From assembly GCA_044359885.1 (NCBI GenBank), contig JBIKLI010000003.1, positions 1 to 37,874 of the forward strand: a stretch of DNA of 37,874 nucleotides, written 5' to 3'. The DNA comes from CAIOSQ01 sp044359885. GTDB lineage: Bacteria; Pseudomonadota; Alphaproteobacteria; CACIAM-22H2. Below, one piece after another: positions 22,417-29,937 of this stretch. A program made the position numbers and the translations under genes. Position 1 is the stretch's first letter. The number at the start of each line of letters is the position of its first letter. The notes under the pieces are model-generated. The model ran no database searches. It was not told the origin of the DNA and saw only the letters and a program-made list of their open reading frames with translations.

Positions 22417-23490
22417 ATGGTCCTGGCCTTCGCCAAATCCGGCGCCGCAGCCGCTGCGCTCGCAACCCTTGTCCTCGCCCAGGCGTCGCCCGCCGCGGCG
22501 CAGGACAGCTGCCCCAACCGCGGCCAGCTCGACACGCTCTATTGCGATGCCGACGGCGATCTGGTCGCCGACGTGCCGCGCGACCCGGCGCGGCAACGCG
22601 ATCCGTCGACGCTGGTCTGGGCCTATACGCCCGTCGAGGACCCGGCGATCTACGCCAACATCTTCAAGCCCTTCACCGACCATCTCGCGCAATGCGTCGG
22701 CAAGCGCATCGTCTACTATCCGGTGCAGTCGAACTCGGCCGAGATCGAGGCGATGCGCTCGGGCCGGCTGCATTTCGCCGGCTTCTCGACCGGTCCGACG
22801 GGTTTCGCGGTCAACATGGCGGGGGCCGTGCCCTTCGCGGCGAAGGGCACCGCCGATTCGGTCCGCGGCTACAACCTGCTCGCTGTCGTGAAGGCCTCGA
22901 GCCCGTTCCAGAAGCTCGCCGACCTCAAGGATCGCAAGGTCGCGCATACCTCGCCCTCGTCCAACTCCGGCAACCTCGCGCCGCGCGTCCTGTTCCCGGA
23001 CCAGGGGCTGCGGCCCGACACGGATTACCGCCCGCTGATGTCCGGAGGCCACGACAAGTCGATCCTGGGCGTCGCCTCGGGCGACTACGACATGGCCGCG
23101 GTCGCGTCGGACGTCTTCGAGCGCATGGCGACGCGCGGCACGATCAAGGCCGCCGAGTTCCGCGAGATCTATCGCAGCCCGGTCTTCCCGACCTCGTCCT
23201 TCGCCCATGCCCATGATCTCAAGCCCGAGCTGGCAAGGAAGCTGAGGGACTGCTTCTACGCCTTCCGCTTCCCGGCGGAGATGCAGAAGGAGTTCAACGG
23301 CGACGACCGCTTCTTCCCGATTTCCTACCAGAAGGATTGGGCGGTGGTACGCGAGGTCGCCGAGAAATCCGGCACGCCCTACAACAAGGCCGCCTTCGAG
23401 GCGGAGTCCCGGCGCGAGGCCGAGGCCGCCGCGCGCGCCCAGCAGCAGCGCCAGCAACAACAGCAGCAACAGCAGCAACCGGCGCGCTGA
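22417..23490 (+). CDS. phnD: PhnD-type phosphonate/phosphate-like ABC substrate-binding protein, paralog 1
   Basis: A 357-residue periplasmic binding protein. The signal peptide runs to about A28 (ATLVLAQASPAAA). Next comes a short insert with C32 and C43 and an acidic DADGDLVAD loop (D44, D46, D48, D52), then the type 2 periplasmic-binding fold (YTPVEDPAIYANIFKPFTDHLAQCVGKRI, YPVQSNSAEIEAMRSGRLHFAGFSTGP). The phosphonate-pocket motif is SPSSNSGNLAPR. The tail is nearly pure glutamine (codons at 23440-23478). GAGGGAG precedes the ATG. It is the first gene of an operon with a paralog, an ATPase and two permeases. The actual ligand (phosphonate, phosphite or another oxyanion) is not determined; no C-P lyase genes are in the window. 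Confidence 0.92.
   Translation: MVLAFAKSGAAAAALATLVLAQASPAAAQDSCPNRGQLDTLYCDADGDLVADVPRDPARQRDPSTLVWAYTPVEDPAIYANIFKPFTDHLAQCVGKRIVYYPVQSNSAEIEAMRSGRLHFAGFSTGPTGFAVNMAGAVPFAAKGTADSVRGYNLLAVVKASSPFQKLADLKDRKVAHTSPSSNSGNLAPRVLFPDQGLRPDTDYRPLMSGGHDKSILGVASGDYDMAAVASDVFERMATRGTIKAAEFREIYRSPVFPTSSFAHAHDLKPELARKLRDCFYAFRFPAEMQKEFNGDDRFFPISYQKDWAVVREVAEKSGTPYNKAAFEAESRREAEAAARAQQQRQQQQQQQQQPAR
23440..23478 (+). repeat. CAG/CAA tract coding a glutamine-rich tail (paralog 1)
   Basis: Thirteen codons: three CAG, one CGC, then nine mixed CAG and CAA, giving QQQR followed by nine Q near the C-terminus of the first binding protein. A tract of the same length is at 24534-24572 in the second. Confidence 0.9.
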
Positions 23491-23519
23491 ACGCGACACA
23501 GGTCGCCAAGGAGGACCCC

Positions 23520-24590
23520 ATGCATCGCTTCGTGACCCTGGCGGCGCTCGCCGCCGCTTTCCTGCTCGGCGGCACGGTTCCCGCGGCCGCCCAGGACAGC
23601 TGTCCCAATCGCGGCCAGCTCGACACGCTCTATTGCGACGCCGATGGCGATCTGGTCGCCGACCTGCCCCGCGACCCCGCGCGGCACAAGGATCCCTCGG
23701 CGCTGATCTTCGCCTATTCGCCGACCGAGAACCCGGCGGTCTATCAGCATGTCTACGGACCGCTGATGGACCATCTGGGTCGCTGCACCGGCAAGCGCAT
23801 GGTCTATTTCCCGGTGCAGTCGAACACGGCGCAGATCGAGGCCTTCCGCGCCGGACGGCTGCATATCGCCCTGCTGGCGACGGGCGCGGTCGGCTTCGCG
23901 GTCAACCTCGCGGGCGCGGTGCCGTTCGTCGTCGTCGGCTCCGAACGCGGCCCGGCGGGCTATCAGCTCTATGCGATCGTGAAGGCGGACTCGCCGTTCC
24001 GGACGCTGGCCGATCTCAAGGGCCGGAAGGTCGCGCATGTCTCGCCGTCCTCCAACTCGGGCAATCTCGCCCCGCGCGTGATGTTCCCGGAGAACGGGCT
24101 CAAGCCGGACGAGGACTACAGGCCGCTGATGTCCGGCGGCCATGACAAGTCGATCATCGGCGTGTCGCTGGGCGACTACGACATGGCGCCGGTCGCCTCC
24201 GACATCTTCGACCGCATGACCGCGCGCGGCCAGGTCAAGGCCGAGCAGTTCCGCATCATCTGGAAGAGCGACGTCTTCCCGACCTCGTCCTATTCGATGG
24301 CCCACGACCTGAAGCCCGAGTTGCAGGCGAAGATCCGGGAGTGTTTCCTCAACTTCGCCTTCAACGAGGAGATCAAGAAGGAATACCAGGGCGAGGACCG
24401 CTTCCTGCCGATGACCTACAAGGAAACCTGGCGGCCGATCCGCGAGGTCGCGGAGAAATCCGGCACGCCCTACAACCGCGCCGCCTACGACGCGGTCGCC
24501 AAGCGCGAGGCCGACGCCGCCGCGCAGCGCGCCCAGCAACAGCAACAGCAGCAACAGCAGCAGCAGCAGCAGACGCCGCCCCGGCAATGA
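23520..24590 (+). CDS. phnD: PhnD-type ABC substrate-binding protein, paralog 2
   Basis: A 356-residue periplasmic protein clearly paralogous to its upstream neighbour. It has a signal peptide to about A24 (AFLLGGTVPAAA), the same SCPNRGQLDTLYCDADGDLVAD segment (C28, C39, D40, D42, D44, D48), VQSNTAQIEAFRAGRLH, the SPSSNSGNLAPR pocket motif, and SGGHDKSIIGVSLGDYDMAPVASDIFDR. It ends in thirteen consecutive Gln and TPPRQ. Differences cluster around the binding region (LLATGAVGF here, GFSTGPTGF in paralog 1), so ligands may differ. AAGGAGG sits 5 bases before the ATG at 23520, a stronger site than that of paralog 1. Its TGA overlaps the ATPase ATG (ATGA). Confidence 0.92.
   Translation: MHRFVTLAALAAAFLLGGTVPAAAQDSCPNRGQLDTLYCDADGDLVADLPRDPARHKDPSALIFAYSPTENPAVYQHVYGPLMDHLGRCTGKRMVYFPVQSNTAQIEAFRAGRLHIALLATGAVGFAVNLAGAVPFVVVGSERGPAGYQLYAIVKADSPFRTLADLKGRKVAHVSPSSNSGNLAPRVMFPENGLKPDEDYRPLMSGGHDKSIIGVSLGDYDMAPVASDIFDRMTARGQVKAEQFRIIWKSDVFPTSSYSMAHDLKPELQAKIRECFLNFAFNEEIKKEYQGEDRFLPMTYKETWRPIREVAEKSGTPYNRAAYDAVAKREADAAAQRAQQQQQQQQQQQQQTPPRQ
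24534..24572 (+). repeat. CAG/CAA tract coding 13 consecutive Gln (paralog 2)
   Basis: Thirteen uninterrupted CAG/CAA codons, residues about 339-351, ending 15 bases before the ATGA junction with the ATPase gene. A length change in multiples of three would alter only the tail; other slippage would shift the stop and could disturb the coupled start. Confidence 0.9.
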
Positions 24591-25348
24591 CCGCCGCCCT
24601 CGTCATCCGCGGCCTGCGCAAGGAGTACCGGGCCGGCGTCCCGGTGCTGCGCGACGTGTCGCTCGAGATCGGCGGCACCGGGATGACGGCGGTCATCGGT
24701 CCCTCGGGAACCGGGAAATCGACGCTGATCCGCTGCATCAACCGCCTCGTCGATCCGACGGCGGGCGAGATCCTGTTCGGCGGCCAGGATCTCGCCCGGC
24801 TGCGCGGCCGCGCGCTGCGCGAGGCGCGGCGTCGCATCGGGATGGTGTTCCAGGAATACAATCTGGTCGAGCGGCTCTCGGTGATCGAGAACCTGCTCTG
24901 CGGCCGGCTCGGCTACGTGCCGGTCTGGCGAGCCTGGCTGCGGCGCTTCCCGGCCGCCGACGTGGCGCGCGCCTTCGAACTGCTCGACGCGGTCGGGCTG
25001 GGAGAATACGCGACCCGGCGCGCCGACGCCCTGTCGGGCGGCCAGCGCCAGCGCGTCGGCATCGCCCGCGCGATCATGCAGGACCCCGAGCTGGTCCTCG
25101 CCGACGAGCCGACCTCCTCGCTCGACCCCAAGACGTCGGTGGAGATCATGGATCTGCTCGCCGGCCTCGCGCGCGCGCGCGGCATCCCGGTCGTCGTCAA
25201 CATCCACAATGTCGACCTCGCACGCCGTTTCGCGCAACGGATCGTCGGCATGTCCGCGGGGGCGATCGTCTTCGACGGACCGCCGTCGCAGCTGCAGGAA
25301 AGCCATCTGCTGGCGATCTACGGCGGCAAGGGATGGCTCGACACGTGA
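24587..25348 (+). CDS. phnC: PhnC-type phosphonate ABC transporter ATP-binding protein
   Basis: A 253-residue cytoplasmic ATPase. Walker A is GPSGTGKST at 38-46, the Q-loop is FQEYNLV, the signature LSGGQRQRVGIARA, Walker B LVLADEP, D-loop SSLDP, H-loop NIHNVDLA. The segment NLLCGRLGYVPVWRAW after the Q-loop and the NIHNVDLARRFAQRIVGM end are typical of PhnC. The ATG overlaps the binding protein's TGA by the ATGA arrangement, and the 3' end overlaps the first permease. It powers import of the ligand captured by one or both PhnD-type proteins. Confidence 0.95.
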   Translation: MTAALVIRGLRKEYRAGVPVLRDVSLEIGGTGMTAVIGPSGTGKSTLIRCINRLVDPTAGEILFGGQDLARLRGRALREARRRIGMVFQEYNLVERLSVIENLLCGRLGYVPVWRAWLRRFPAADVARAFELLDAVGLGEYATRRADALSGGQRQRVGIARAIMQDPELVLADEPTSSLDPKTSVEIMDLLAGLARARGIPVVVNIHNVDLARRFAQRIVGMSAGAIVFDGPPSQLQESHLLAIYGGKGWLDT

Positions 25349-26133
25349 GCGCGCGCGCCGTCCGCACCCCCTTTCCGGCGAACTGGACCGCGCGCCTGCT
25401 CTGGACGGCGCTGGCGCTCTACGTCGTCTATGCCTGCGGCATCATCGACGTCTCCTGGGACCGTTTCCTGCGCGGTCTCGACAACGGCGCCCGGTTCCTC
25501 GGCCGGATGTTCCCGCCCGATTTCTCGCGCCAGAAGATGGAACTCCTGCGCGAAGGCATGATCGAGAGCATGCAGATCGCCGTGCTGTCGACCGCGGTCG
25601 GCGTCCTGCTTTCCCTGCCGCTCGGCCTGCTCGCCGCGCGCAACCTGATGCCGGCCTGGGTCTCGTGGACGGCGCGCGCCGCGATCGCGCTGTTCCGGTC
25701 CTTTCACCCGGTGATCACCGCGATCCTCTTCGTGAAGGCCGTCGGCTTCGGCGCGCTCGCCGGGGTGCTGGCGCTGATCGTGGCCTCGATGGGCTTCATC
25801 TCGAAGCTCTTCGCCGAGGCGATCGAAGAGATGGACCTGAAGCAGGTGGAAGCGGTCCGCGCCACCGGCGCCGGTTTCTTCAACGTCCTGATCATGGGCG
25901 TGTTCCCCCAGGTCATCGCGCGCTTCATCGGTTTCAGCGTCTACCAGCTCGATTCGAACCTGCGGAACTCGACCATGGTCGGGATCGTCGGCGGGGGCGG
26001 CATCGGAGCGACGCTGTTCACCGCCTACCAGCGCTTCGACTACGATTTCGTCCTGACCATCCTGCTCGCGATCATCGCCGTCATCATGGTCGCAGAGGTC
26101 GTGTCCGGGCAGCTGCGCAAGGCCTTCCAGTGA
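25345..26133 (+). CDS. phnE: PhnE-type phosphonate ABC permease 1
   Basis: An inner-membrane permease of about 262 residues and six helices. The family loop is EAIEEMDLKQVEAVRATGAGFFNVLIMGVFPQV, and GIVGGGGIGATLFTAYQRFDYD is the classic PhnE C-terminal motif. The start is uncertain between ATG at 25333 and GTG at 25345. I prefer GTG because it overlaps the PhnC stop as GTGA, matching the next junction, and has AAGGG about 11 bases upstream, whereas nothing is spaced correctly before the ATG. It probably forms a heterodimer with the next gene's product. Confidence 0.9.
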   Translation: MSARAVRTPFPANWTARLLWTALALYVVYACGIIDVSWDRFLRGLDNGARFLGRMFPPDFSRQKMELLREGMIESMQIAVLSTAVGVLLSLPLGLLAARNLMPAWVSWTARAAIALFRSFHPVITAILFVKAVGFGALAGVLALIVASMGFISKLFAEAIEEMDLKQVEAVRATGAGFFNVLIMGVFPQVIARFIGFSVYQLDSNLRNSTMVGIVGGGGIGATLFTAYQRFDYDFVLTILLAIIAVIMVAEVVSGQLRKAFQ

Positions 26134-26933
26134 CCGAGACCGACCGCCTGCGGCGCTGGCGGCGCTTCACGACCGGCCAGCGGATCGGCCGCGCGCTGAC
26201 CTACATCCTGTCGGTGGTCGCGATCGTCTGGTCGCTGCGCACGATCGAGGTCATCCCCGAATTCCTCTACGACGCGCCCGAGCAGACCGCGGATCTGTTC
26301 CGCCGCATGTGGCCGATCGACTGGTCGTTCTGGCGCAGCATGGTCGCCGACGCGCTGGTCGAGACCTTCCATACCGCGACGCTGGGGACGATCATCGCCC
26401 TCGTCCTGTCCGTGCCCGTGGCCCTGCTGGCGGCGCGCAACGTCACGCCCTCGCCGACGCTCAACCTCGTCGCCAAGTTCATCCTGGTCGCGTCGCGTTC
26501 GGTCAATTCGCTGATCTGGGCGCTGCTCTTCGTCGCGATCTTCGGGCCGGGCGCGCTGGCCGGCACGCTCGCCATCGCCTTCCGCTCGATCGGCTTCATC
26601 GGCAAGCTGCTCGCCGAGGCCATCGAGGAGGCGCAGCGCGGACCGCTCGAAGCCCTGACCGCGGCCGGCGCGCCGCGCAGCGCGATCCTGCTCAAGGGCT
26701 ATTGGCCACAGGTCGAGCCCAGCTTCTGGTCGGTGGCGCTGTTCCGCTGGGACATCAATATACGGGAATCCGCGGTCCTCGGGCTGGTGGGTGCGGGCGG
26801 CATCGGCGTGGCGCTCGATACCGCGCTCAACAACCTGTACTGGGATCAGGTCGGGCTGTGCCTGCTGGTCATCTTCCTGGTCGTGATCGCGACCGAGATC
26901 GCGACCTCCGCCATCCGCAGCCGCATCATCTGA
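26130..26933 (+). CDS. phnE: PhnE-type phosphonate ABC permease 2
   Basis: A 267-residue permease paralogous to the previous one. The N-terminus is basic (TETDRLRRWRRFTTGQRIGRAL), then come about six helices, the loop EAIEEAQRGPLEALTAAGAPRSAILLKGYWPQVEPSF, and the motif IRESAVLGLVGAGGIGVALDTALNNLYWDQ. The start is GTG, overlapping the preceding TGA as GTGA, which points to coupled translation. It is the last gene of the five-gene operon. The plus strand has only a weak terminator afterwards: the hairpin at 26946-26990 is followed by no T run on this strand. Confidence 0.92.
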   Translation: MTETDRLRRWRRFTTGQRIGRALTYILSVVAIVWSLRTIEVIPEFLYDAPEQTADLFRRMWPIDWSFWRSMVADALVETFHTATLGTIIALVLSVPVALLAARNVTPSPTLNLVAKFILVASRSVNSLIWALLFVAIFGPGALAGTLAIAFRSIGFIGKLLAEAIEEAQRGPLEALTAAGAPRSAILLKGYWPQVEPSFWSVALFRWDINIRESAVLGLVGAGGIGVALDTALNNLYWDQVGLCLLVIFLVVIATEIATSAIRSRII

Positions 26934-26940
26934 TCCGCGC

Positions 26941-26990
26941 AAAAACGGATCCGGACAGATGTTTCCGCCCGGAATTGTTGTCTGGGTCCG
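26941..26990 (-). terminator. Rho-independent terminator for the minus-strand operon
   Basis: An imperfect inverted repeat spans 26946-26967 and 26970-26990. The inner stem is TTCCG/CGGAA, the outer parts are GACA/TGTC and CGGA(T/C)CC. Read on the minus strand it is followed at once by TTTTT (26945-26941). It lies 19 bases past the stop of the CnbZ-type gene and may also slow plus-strand transcription from the phn operon. Confidence 0.7.
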
Positions 26991-27008
26991 ATTTCGCGCG
27001 GCCCATGC

Positions 27009-27764
27009 TCAGGCGACGACGCGCTCCACGTTCACGGCGCGGCAATCCATCTCGTAGTCGAGGCCGTCGACAGGCGGGCGGTTGAGATGCCAGGTCACCC
27101 CGTGGCGCATCGCGCCGCGGCGGGCAAGCTCGCCGGCCAGGAAGGGGTGGATGTCGTGGACGGTATAGACCTGGGTCGCGGTCGTGTCGGCCCAACCGGC
27201 GCCGAGCGCGGCAAGCCGGCGCTCCATCTCGCCAAGAACGAACACGGCCTTGGCGCGCATCCCCGCCGGGCTCGTGTCGCCGCGGGCGACCGTGTGGTCG
27301 CGGTAGTTGCCCTTGCCCTCCGGCGCCTCGCCGCTGCCGGCGACGACGAAGGACGGGCCTTCCTCGCCCGAGGCGGGCATGGTGAAGGCGAAGGCGTGGA
27401 AGCTGGGCGATGCGGGTGGATCGATCGCCGGACAGGTGTTCGAGCGCGCCACCGGATTGATCCCGTCGCGATAGATTCCCCAGCGCGCCAGCGTGCCGCA
27501 ATAGAGCTCGTTGAAGGCCTTGAAGCCGGACTCGGTGAAGGGTGCGGGCGAATGCAGCTCGCAGGCGGCGAAGGCGGTGGTCGGCCGGCCCGCCGCCGCC
27601 AGCATCGCCGCGATCCGCGCGAAGCCTTCCTCCAGCGGCAATGGCCGCGCGAAGCGCACGCGCTCCAGCCGCCAGCCGGGCTCGGCCGCGACGCCGCCGG
27701 AGTACTGGAACACGCCCGGCATGTAGCGATAGCCGCCGGGCGCGAAGGCGATCGCGGCGCTCAT
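27009..27764 (-). CDS. CnbZ-type RidA-like deaminase
   Basis: A 251-residue cytoplasmic protein. The N-terminal half (MSAAIAFAPGGYRYMPGVFQYSGGVAAEPGWRLERV, GFKAFNELYCGTLARWGIY, NPVARSNTCPAIDPP) matches, from memory, proteins named 2-amino-5-chloromuconate deaminase CnbZ. The C-terminal half has a RidA/YjgF-like pattern (GDTSPAGMRAKAVFVLGEMERRLAALGAGWADTTATQVYTVHDIHPFL). RidA-like enzymes hydrolyse enamines or imines; here the natural substrate is probably not chlorinated. The ATG overlaps the stop of the aldolase gene (ATGA), so the two are translated together. It ends the NTF2-like, aldolase, CnbZ operon, followed by an intrinsic terminator. Confidence 0.8.
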   Translation of the reverse strand: MSAAIAFAPGGYRYMPGVFQYSGGVAAEPGWRLERVRFARPLPLEEGFARIAAMLAAAGRPTTAFAACELHSPAPFTESGFKAFNELYCGTLARWGIYRDGINPVARSNTCPAIDPPASPSFHAFAFTMPASGEEGPSFVVAGSGEAPEGKGNYRDHTVARGDTSPAGMRAKAVFVLGEMERRLAALGAGWADTTATQVYTVHDIHPFLAGELARRGAMRHGVTWHLNRPPVDGLDYEMDCRAVNVERVVA

Positions 27765-28531
27765 GTCTTGTAGTCCGGCTGTTCGCGGTCGAGCACGCGC
27801 ATCATCGCGTTGAAATGGACGATCTCGGCGCTGGGCTCGAGCCCGGGATCGCGGTTGCCGTAGCTGCGCAGCGCGGAATCCGGCACGGCGTGCAGCTCCT
27901 GGCCCATCTGCCGCGCCAGCACCGTGTACATCGACATCCGCTCGGCGAAGTAGAAATGGTCGTAGGCCTCCGCCACCGTCGCCCCCAGCGCCGTCATGCC
28001 ATGCATGGCGTGCAGGATGATGCGCTTGTCCGGACCGACGATCCGGATCAGCCGGTCGGCCTCGTCGTCGTTGACGGGCCCCTGCATCTCGTCGTCGTAG
28101 CAGACCAGCTTCGCCAGCCCCATCGCGATGCCGTGGGCGGTGCCGAGCCGCCCGCCCTTGACCAGCGAGATCGCGGTCGAATAGGGCGCATGGGCGTGAA
28201 GGACGCACTTCGCCCCCGGCAGGGCCTTGTGGAGCCGGCCATGCAGATAGAAGGCGACGGCGCGCACCTGGCCATGGCCGGCGAGGCGATTGCCCTTCTC
28301 GTCGACGACGATCAGGTTCGAGGCGGTGATCTCGCTGAAATGCAGTTCGCGCGGGTTGAGCAGGTAGCGGTCGGTGGCGCCCGGCACGATCATCGAGAAG
28401 TGGTTGGCGATGCCTTCGTTCCAGCCCAGCCGGTTGGCGAGGCGGAACGCGGCGGCCAGATGGACCCGGGCCTCCCATTCGGCGGCATCGGCGCCGTGGA
28501 GACGGTCGAGGGAACGCAGGATCGCGGTCAT
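27761..28531 (-). CDS. Class II aldolase/adducin family protein
   Basis: A 256-residue cytoplasmic protein with the adducin-head fold. Zinc ligands are H112 and H114 in HAHAPYS, with a third probable ligand H177 in AMHGMTALG. Other family motifs are NEGIANHFSMIVPG, YLLNPRELHFSEIT, and SNLIVVDEKG. The base Glu of fuculose-phosphate aldolase is not obvious: the position four residues before H97 is Ala93. It may therefore be a decarboxylase-like or otherwise divergent member rather than a true sugar-phosphate aldolase. GGGGGGATCACG precedes the ATG, which is 13 bases after the NTF2-like gene. Confidence 0.9.
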   Translation of the reverse strand: MTAILRSLDRLHGADAAEWEARVHLAAAFRLANRLGWNEGIANHFSMIVPGATDRYLLNPRELHFSEITASNLIVVDEKGNRLAGHGQVRAVAFYLHGRLHKALPGAKCVLHAHAPYSTAISLVKGGRLGTAHGIAMGLAKLVCYDDEMQGPVNDDEADRLIRIVGPDKRIILHAMHGMTALGATVAEAYDHFYFAERMSMYTVLARQMGQELHAVPDSALRSYGNRDPGLEPSAEIVHFNAMMRVLDREQPDYKT

Positions 28532-28544
28532 CGTGATCCCCCCG

Positions 28545-28922
28545 TCAACGCGTCTCGGTATGGAAGGATTTCGAGATGACCCGCCAGCCTTCGGCCGTCT
28601 TGAGGCAGGTCAGGTAGTCGGTGAAGAAGCGCGGCGGGATGGCGCAGGCGACCTTCACGAAGGCCGTCGCGGGCCCCGAGAAATCGACCGAGAGGATGGC
28701 GTCGTGCCGCGGCAGGCCGAGCGACGCGGGCGACTGGCGGGCGCGCACGCGTTCCAGCCACAGGTCGCGCGGCACGTCCTGGACCGCGCCGTCGGCGACG
28801 GAATAGAGGTGGCTGGCGGGATGGAAGGCGGCGGCGAGCTTGTCGACATCGCCGGCATGCAGTCCGTCCAGATAGGTACCGACCAGGGTCTTGATCTGAT
28901 CGAGGTCGCTGCCGAGCGTCAT
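28545..28922 (-). CDS. NTF2-like/SnoaL-like protein (putative lumazine-binding fold)
   Basis: A 125-residue cone-shaped alpha+beta barrel protein. The helical start (LDQIKTLVGTYLDGLHAGDVDKLAAAFHPASHLYS) and the strand end (FVKVACAIPPRFFTDYLTCLKTAEGWRVISKSFHTE) are typical of NTF2-like family PF12893. Such proteins are small isomerases, hydratases or ligand binders; the exact activity here is unknown. GGGGAG lies before the ATG at 28920-28922. It is the first gene of the three-gene operon and is preceded by a good promoter candidate. Confidence 0.88.
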   Translation of the reverse strand: MTLGSDLDQIKTLVGTYLDGLHAGDVDKLAAAFHPASHLYSVADGAVQDVPRDLWLERVRARQSPASLGLPRHDAILSVDFSGPATAFVKVACAIPPRFFTDYLTCLKTAEGWRVISKSFHTETR

Positions 28923-28956
28923 GGGTTCTCCCCGCGTTGAGACATTTCCACGGCAG

Positions 28957-28985
28957 ACCATAGCCGCGCGGCATCCGGGACCCAA
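28957..28985 (-). promoter_or_regulatory. Candidate sigma-70 promoter for the NTF2-aldolase-CnbZ operon
   Basis: On the minus strand TTGGGT (28985-28980), 17 bases, then TATGGT (28962-28957) in the context GCTATGGTC. The start would be near 28950, about 28 bases before the ATG. It is one of the two best promoter-like pairs in the window. Confidence 0.5.
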
Positions 28986-29016
28986 GCGCGGCGCGTCTGC
29001 CTGCCTGCGGCGCGGC

Positions 29017-29937
29017 CTAGGATCGGCCGGTCTTCGGCGCCCTGCCGCCGCGCGGCCGGGCCTCCTGCCACGCCATCATCCCGCCCGCGGCGACAATGAC
29101 CGCCGCGCCGAGCCACACGAAGGCGTCCGGAACCTCGCCGAAGACGATCAGGCCGAACAGCGAGGAGCCGACGATCTGCCAGTAGTTGAAGGGCGCGATC
29201 AGGCTGGCCTCCGCATGCTGCATGGCCCGGGCGATGCAGTAGTGCCCCAGTCCGCCGAGCACTCCCAGCCCGGACATGACGACGATGTCGAAGGCCGTGG
29301 CGGGCGTCTTCCACACGAAGGGCAGGAGCAGCGCCATCGCCAGGGTGCCGATCAGGGCGCTGTAGACCACCGAGGTCTCGGCGGTATCCTTGTCGGCGAC
29401 GAAGCGGGTGCAGACCTGGTAGGCGGCATAGAAGAACGAACTGCCGAGCGGCAGCAGGTCCGCCCATTGGAAGGCCGACGATCCCGGCCGGATGACGATG
29501 ACCGCCCCGAGGAACCCCAGCCCGACGGCGGCGAGACGCGCCGCGGACAGGCTTTCTCCCAGCAGGCGCCACGCCATCACCGTGACGATGAACGGCGCGA
29601 CGAACTGGATCGTCGCCGCCTTGCCCAGATCGATGTACTTCACCGCCGTGAAGAAGCAGATCGTCGACAGCAGCAGCAGCAGCGAGCGTGCGAACTGCAG
29701 GCCCGGCCGGCGCGTGCGGAAGATCGTCCAGCCCCGCCGCGGCGCGAACAGCGCCAGCACGAAGAGCAGATGGGTGGCGTTGCGCGCCCAGATGATCTGC
29801 TCCGACGTGTAGTCGGCGCTGAGCATCTTCACGAAGCCGTTCATGATCGGGAACAGCGTCGCCGACCCGAGCATGAACAGGATGCCGATCGCCGGACGGG
29901 GCACGAAGCCCGGCCGGTAGGGGCCCGGTTCAGACAC
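29017..29937 (-). CDS. EamA (drug/metabolite) family transporter
   Basis: A 306-residue inner-membrane exporter with about ten helices in two EamA repeats. Repeat one is MLGSATLFPIMNGFVKMLSADYTSEQIIWARNATHLLFVLALF to GAVIVIRP; repeat two is WADLLPLGSSFFYAAYQVCTRFVADKDTAETSVVYSALIG to VWLGAAVIVAAGGMMAWQ. The segment YTSEQIIWAR and the AAxIQFVAPFIVTVMAWRLLGE stretch are typical of the family. The start is GTG at 29935-29937, giving GTGTCTGA, an 8-base overlap with the D-aminopeptidase-like stop; an internal ATG 22 codons later would cut into the first helix. It is the last gene of the AtuA operon, so it may export a product of that pathway. Confidence 0.88.
   Translation of the reverse strand: MSEPGPYRPGFVPRPAIGILFMLGSATLFPIMNGFVKMLSADYTSEQIIWARNATHLLFVLALFAPRRGWTIFRTRRPGLQFARSLLLLLSTICFFTAVKYIDLGKAATIQFVAPFIVTVMAWRLLGESLSAARLAAVGLGFLGAVIVIRPGSSAFQWADLLPLGSSFFYAAYQVCTRFVADKDTAETSVVYSALIGTLAMALLLPFVWKTPATAFDIVVMSGLGVLGGLGHYCIARAMQHAEASLIAPFNYWQIVGSSLFGLIVFGEVPDAFVWLGAAVIVAAGGMMAWQEARPRGGRAPKTGRS

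Noticed and set aside
23440..24572. CAG/CAA tracts considered as a microsatellite expansion or sequencing artefact.
   Set aside because: Codons are mixed CAG/CAA, in frame, and present in both paralogs at equal length, so they look like genuine coding sequence; only length variability remains open.
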